Shown piece by piece: positions 63,961 to 64,000 of a stretch of 64,000 nt of DNA. The DNA comes from JACVRW01 sp963819635. Its GTDB lineage: Bacteria > Actinomycetota > Thermoleophilia > Solirubrobacterales > Thermoleophilaceae. The notes below the pieces were generated by a model. It was not told the origin of the DNA, did no database searches, and saw only the letters and a list, made by a program, of their open reading frames with translations. Every line of letters begins with the position of its first letter. Position 1 is the first letter of the stretch. Position numbers and translations under genes: made by a program. The stretch lies in the NCBI GenBank assembly GCA_963819635.1, contig CAWFWX010000003.1, forward strand, positions 1,371,254 through 1,435,253. Reading direction: 5' to 3'.

Positions 63961-64000
63961 CGGCCGGACGTGCTGCTTGCTCGGTCAGCAGCGGTCTTCG

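Noticed and set aside
1..64000. CRISPR arrays, tRNA or rRNA genes, prophage or plasmid functions
   Set aside because: I looked for regularly spaced repeats, T-loop-like GGTTCGA motifs and phage structural genes and saw none.

Overview
The window reads as a very GC-rich actinobacterial chromosome segment. The best guess is class Thermoleophilia (Gaiellales/Solirubrobacterales-like). This is inferred from the high GC with frequent GTG and TTG starts, the long chains of genes coupled by ATGA/GTGA/TTGA overlaps, a group 1h-type [NiFe] hydrogenase, ergothioneine synthesis, F420-type oxidoreductases and the secreted-protein repertoire. No rRNA, tRNA or CRISPR array was seen, and no gap longer than 300 bases lacks a gene.

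Region 1 (1-14.8 kb) is one minus-strand operon of sixteen genes for a high-affinity, atmospheric-H2-type [NiFe] hydrogenase. In transcription order it holds hypC, a second hypC-like gene, hypD, hypE, small subunit, large subunit, a NifU/Rieske-like Fe-S protein, three conserved accessory proteins, maturation protease, hypA, hypB, a double-SIS protein, a membrane protein and hypF (cut by the left edge). A divergent Crp/Fnr-like gene faces it across a 26-base tandem palindrome. Region 2 (14.8-22.9 kb) is mixed: a Tat-exported PhoX-like protein, a REP-associated tyrosine transposase with its REP palindrome, an EgtB-EgtD fusion for ergothioneine, a DM13 membrane protein and a secreted alpha/beta hydrolase.

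Region 3 (22.7-27.8 kb) is an arsenic island. arsM, an MFS transporter and an R2-like diiron oxidase run leftward. arsR, a lone winged-helix regulator, arsC and an aquaporin run rightward. Region 4 (27.8-52.8 kb) is a mosaic: Ser/Thr kinase, sugar kinase plus aldolase, amine oxidase, several large secreted proteins, glyoxalase-like and F420/flavin enzymes, a TetR-controlled epimerase/YceI/flavin-reductase operon with palindromic operators, four membrane proteins, a triple-GAF histidine kinase, and a PQQ sugar dehydrogenase whose two halves are circularly permuted.

Region 5 (52.8-63.5 kb) is a ten-gene purine-degradation operon. It covers base deamination, a three-subunit xanthine dehydrogenase, uricase, an OHCU decarboxylase/HIU hydrolase fusion, two M20 amidohydrolases and ureidoglycine aminohydrolase. 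Only allantoinase is missing from the expected chain.

At least eleven conserved-gene frames between 28 and 60 kb are broken by one extra base each, and the transposase lacks one base. Because the flanking gene overlaps stay intact, most of these look like sequence errors rather than true pseudogenes. All family names come from recognising sequence; nothing was searched.
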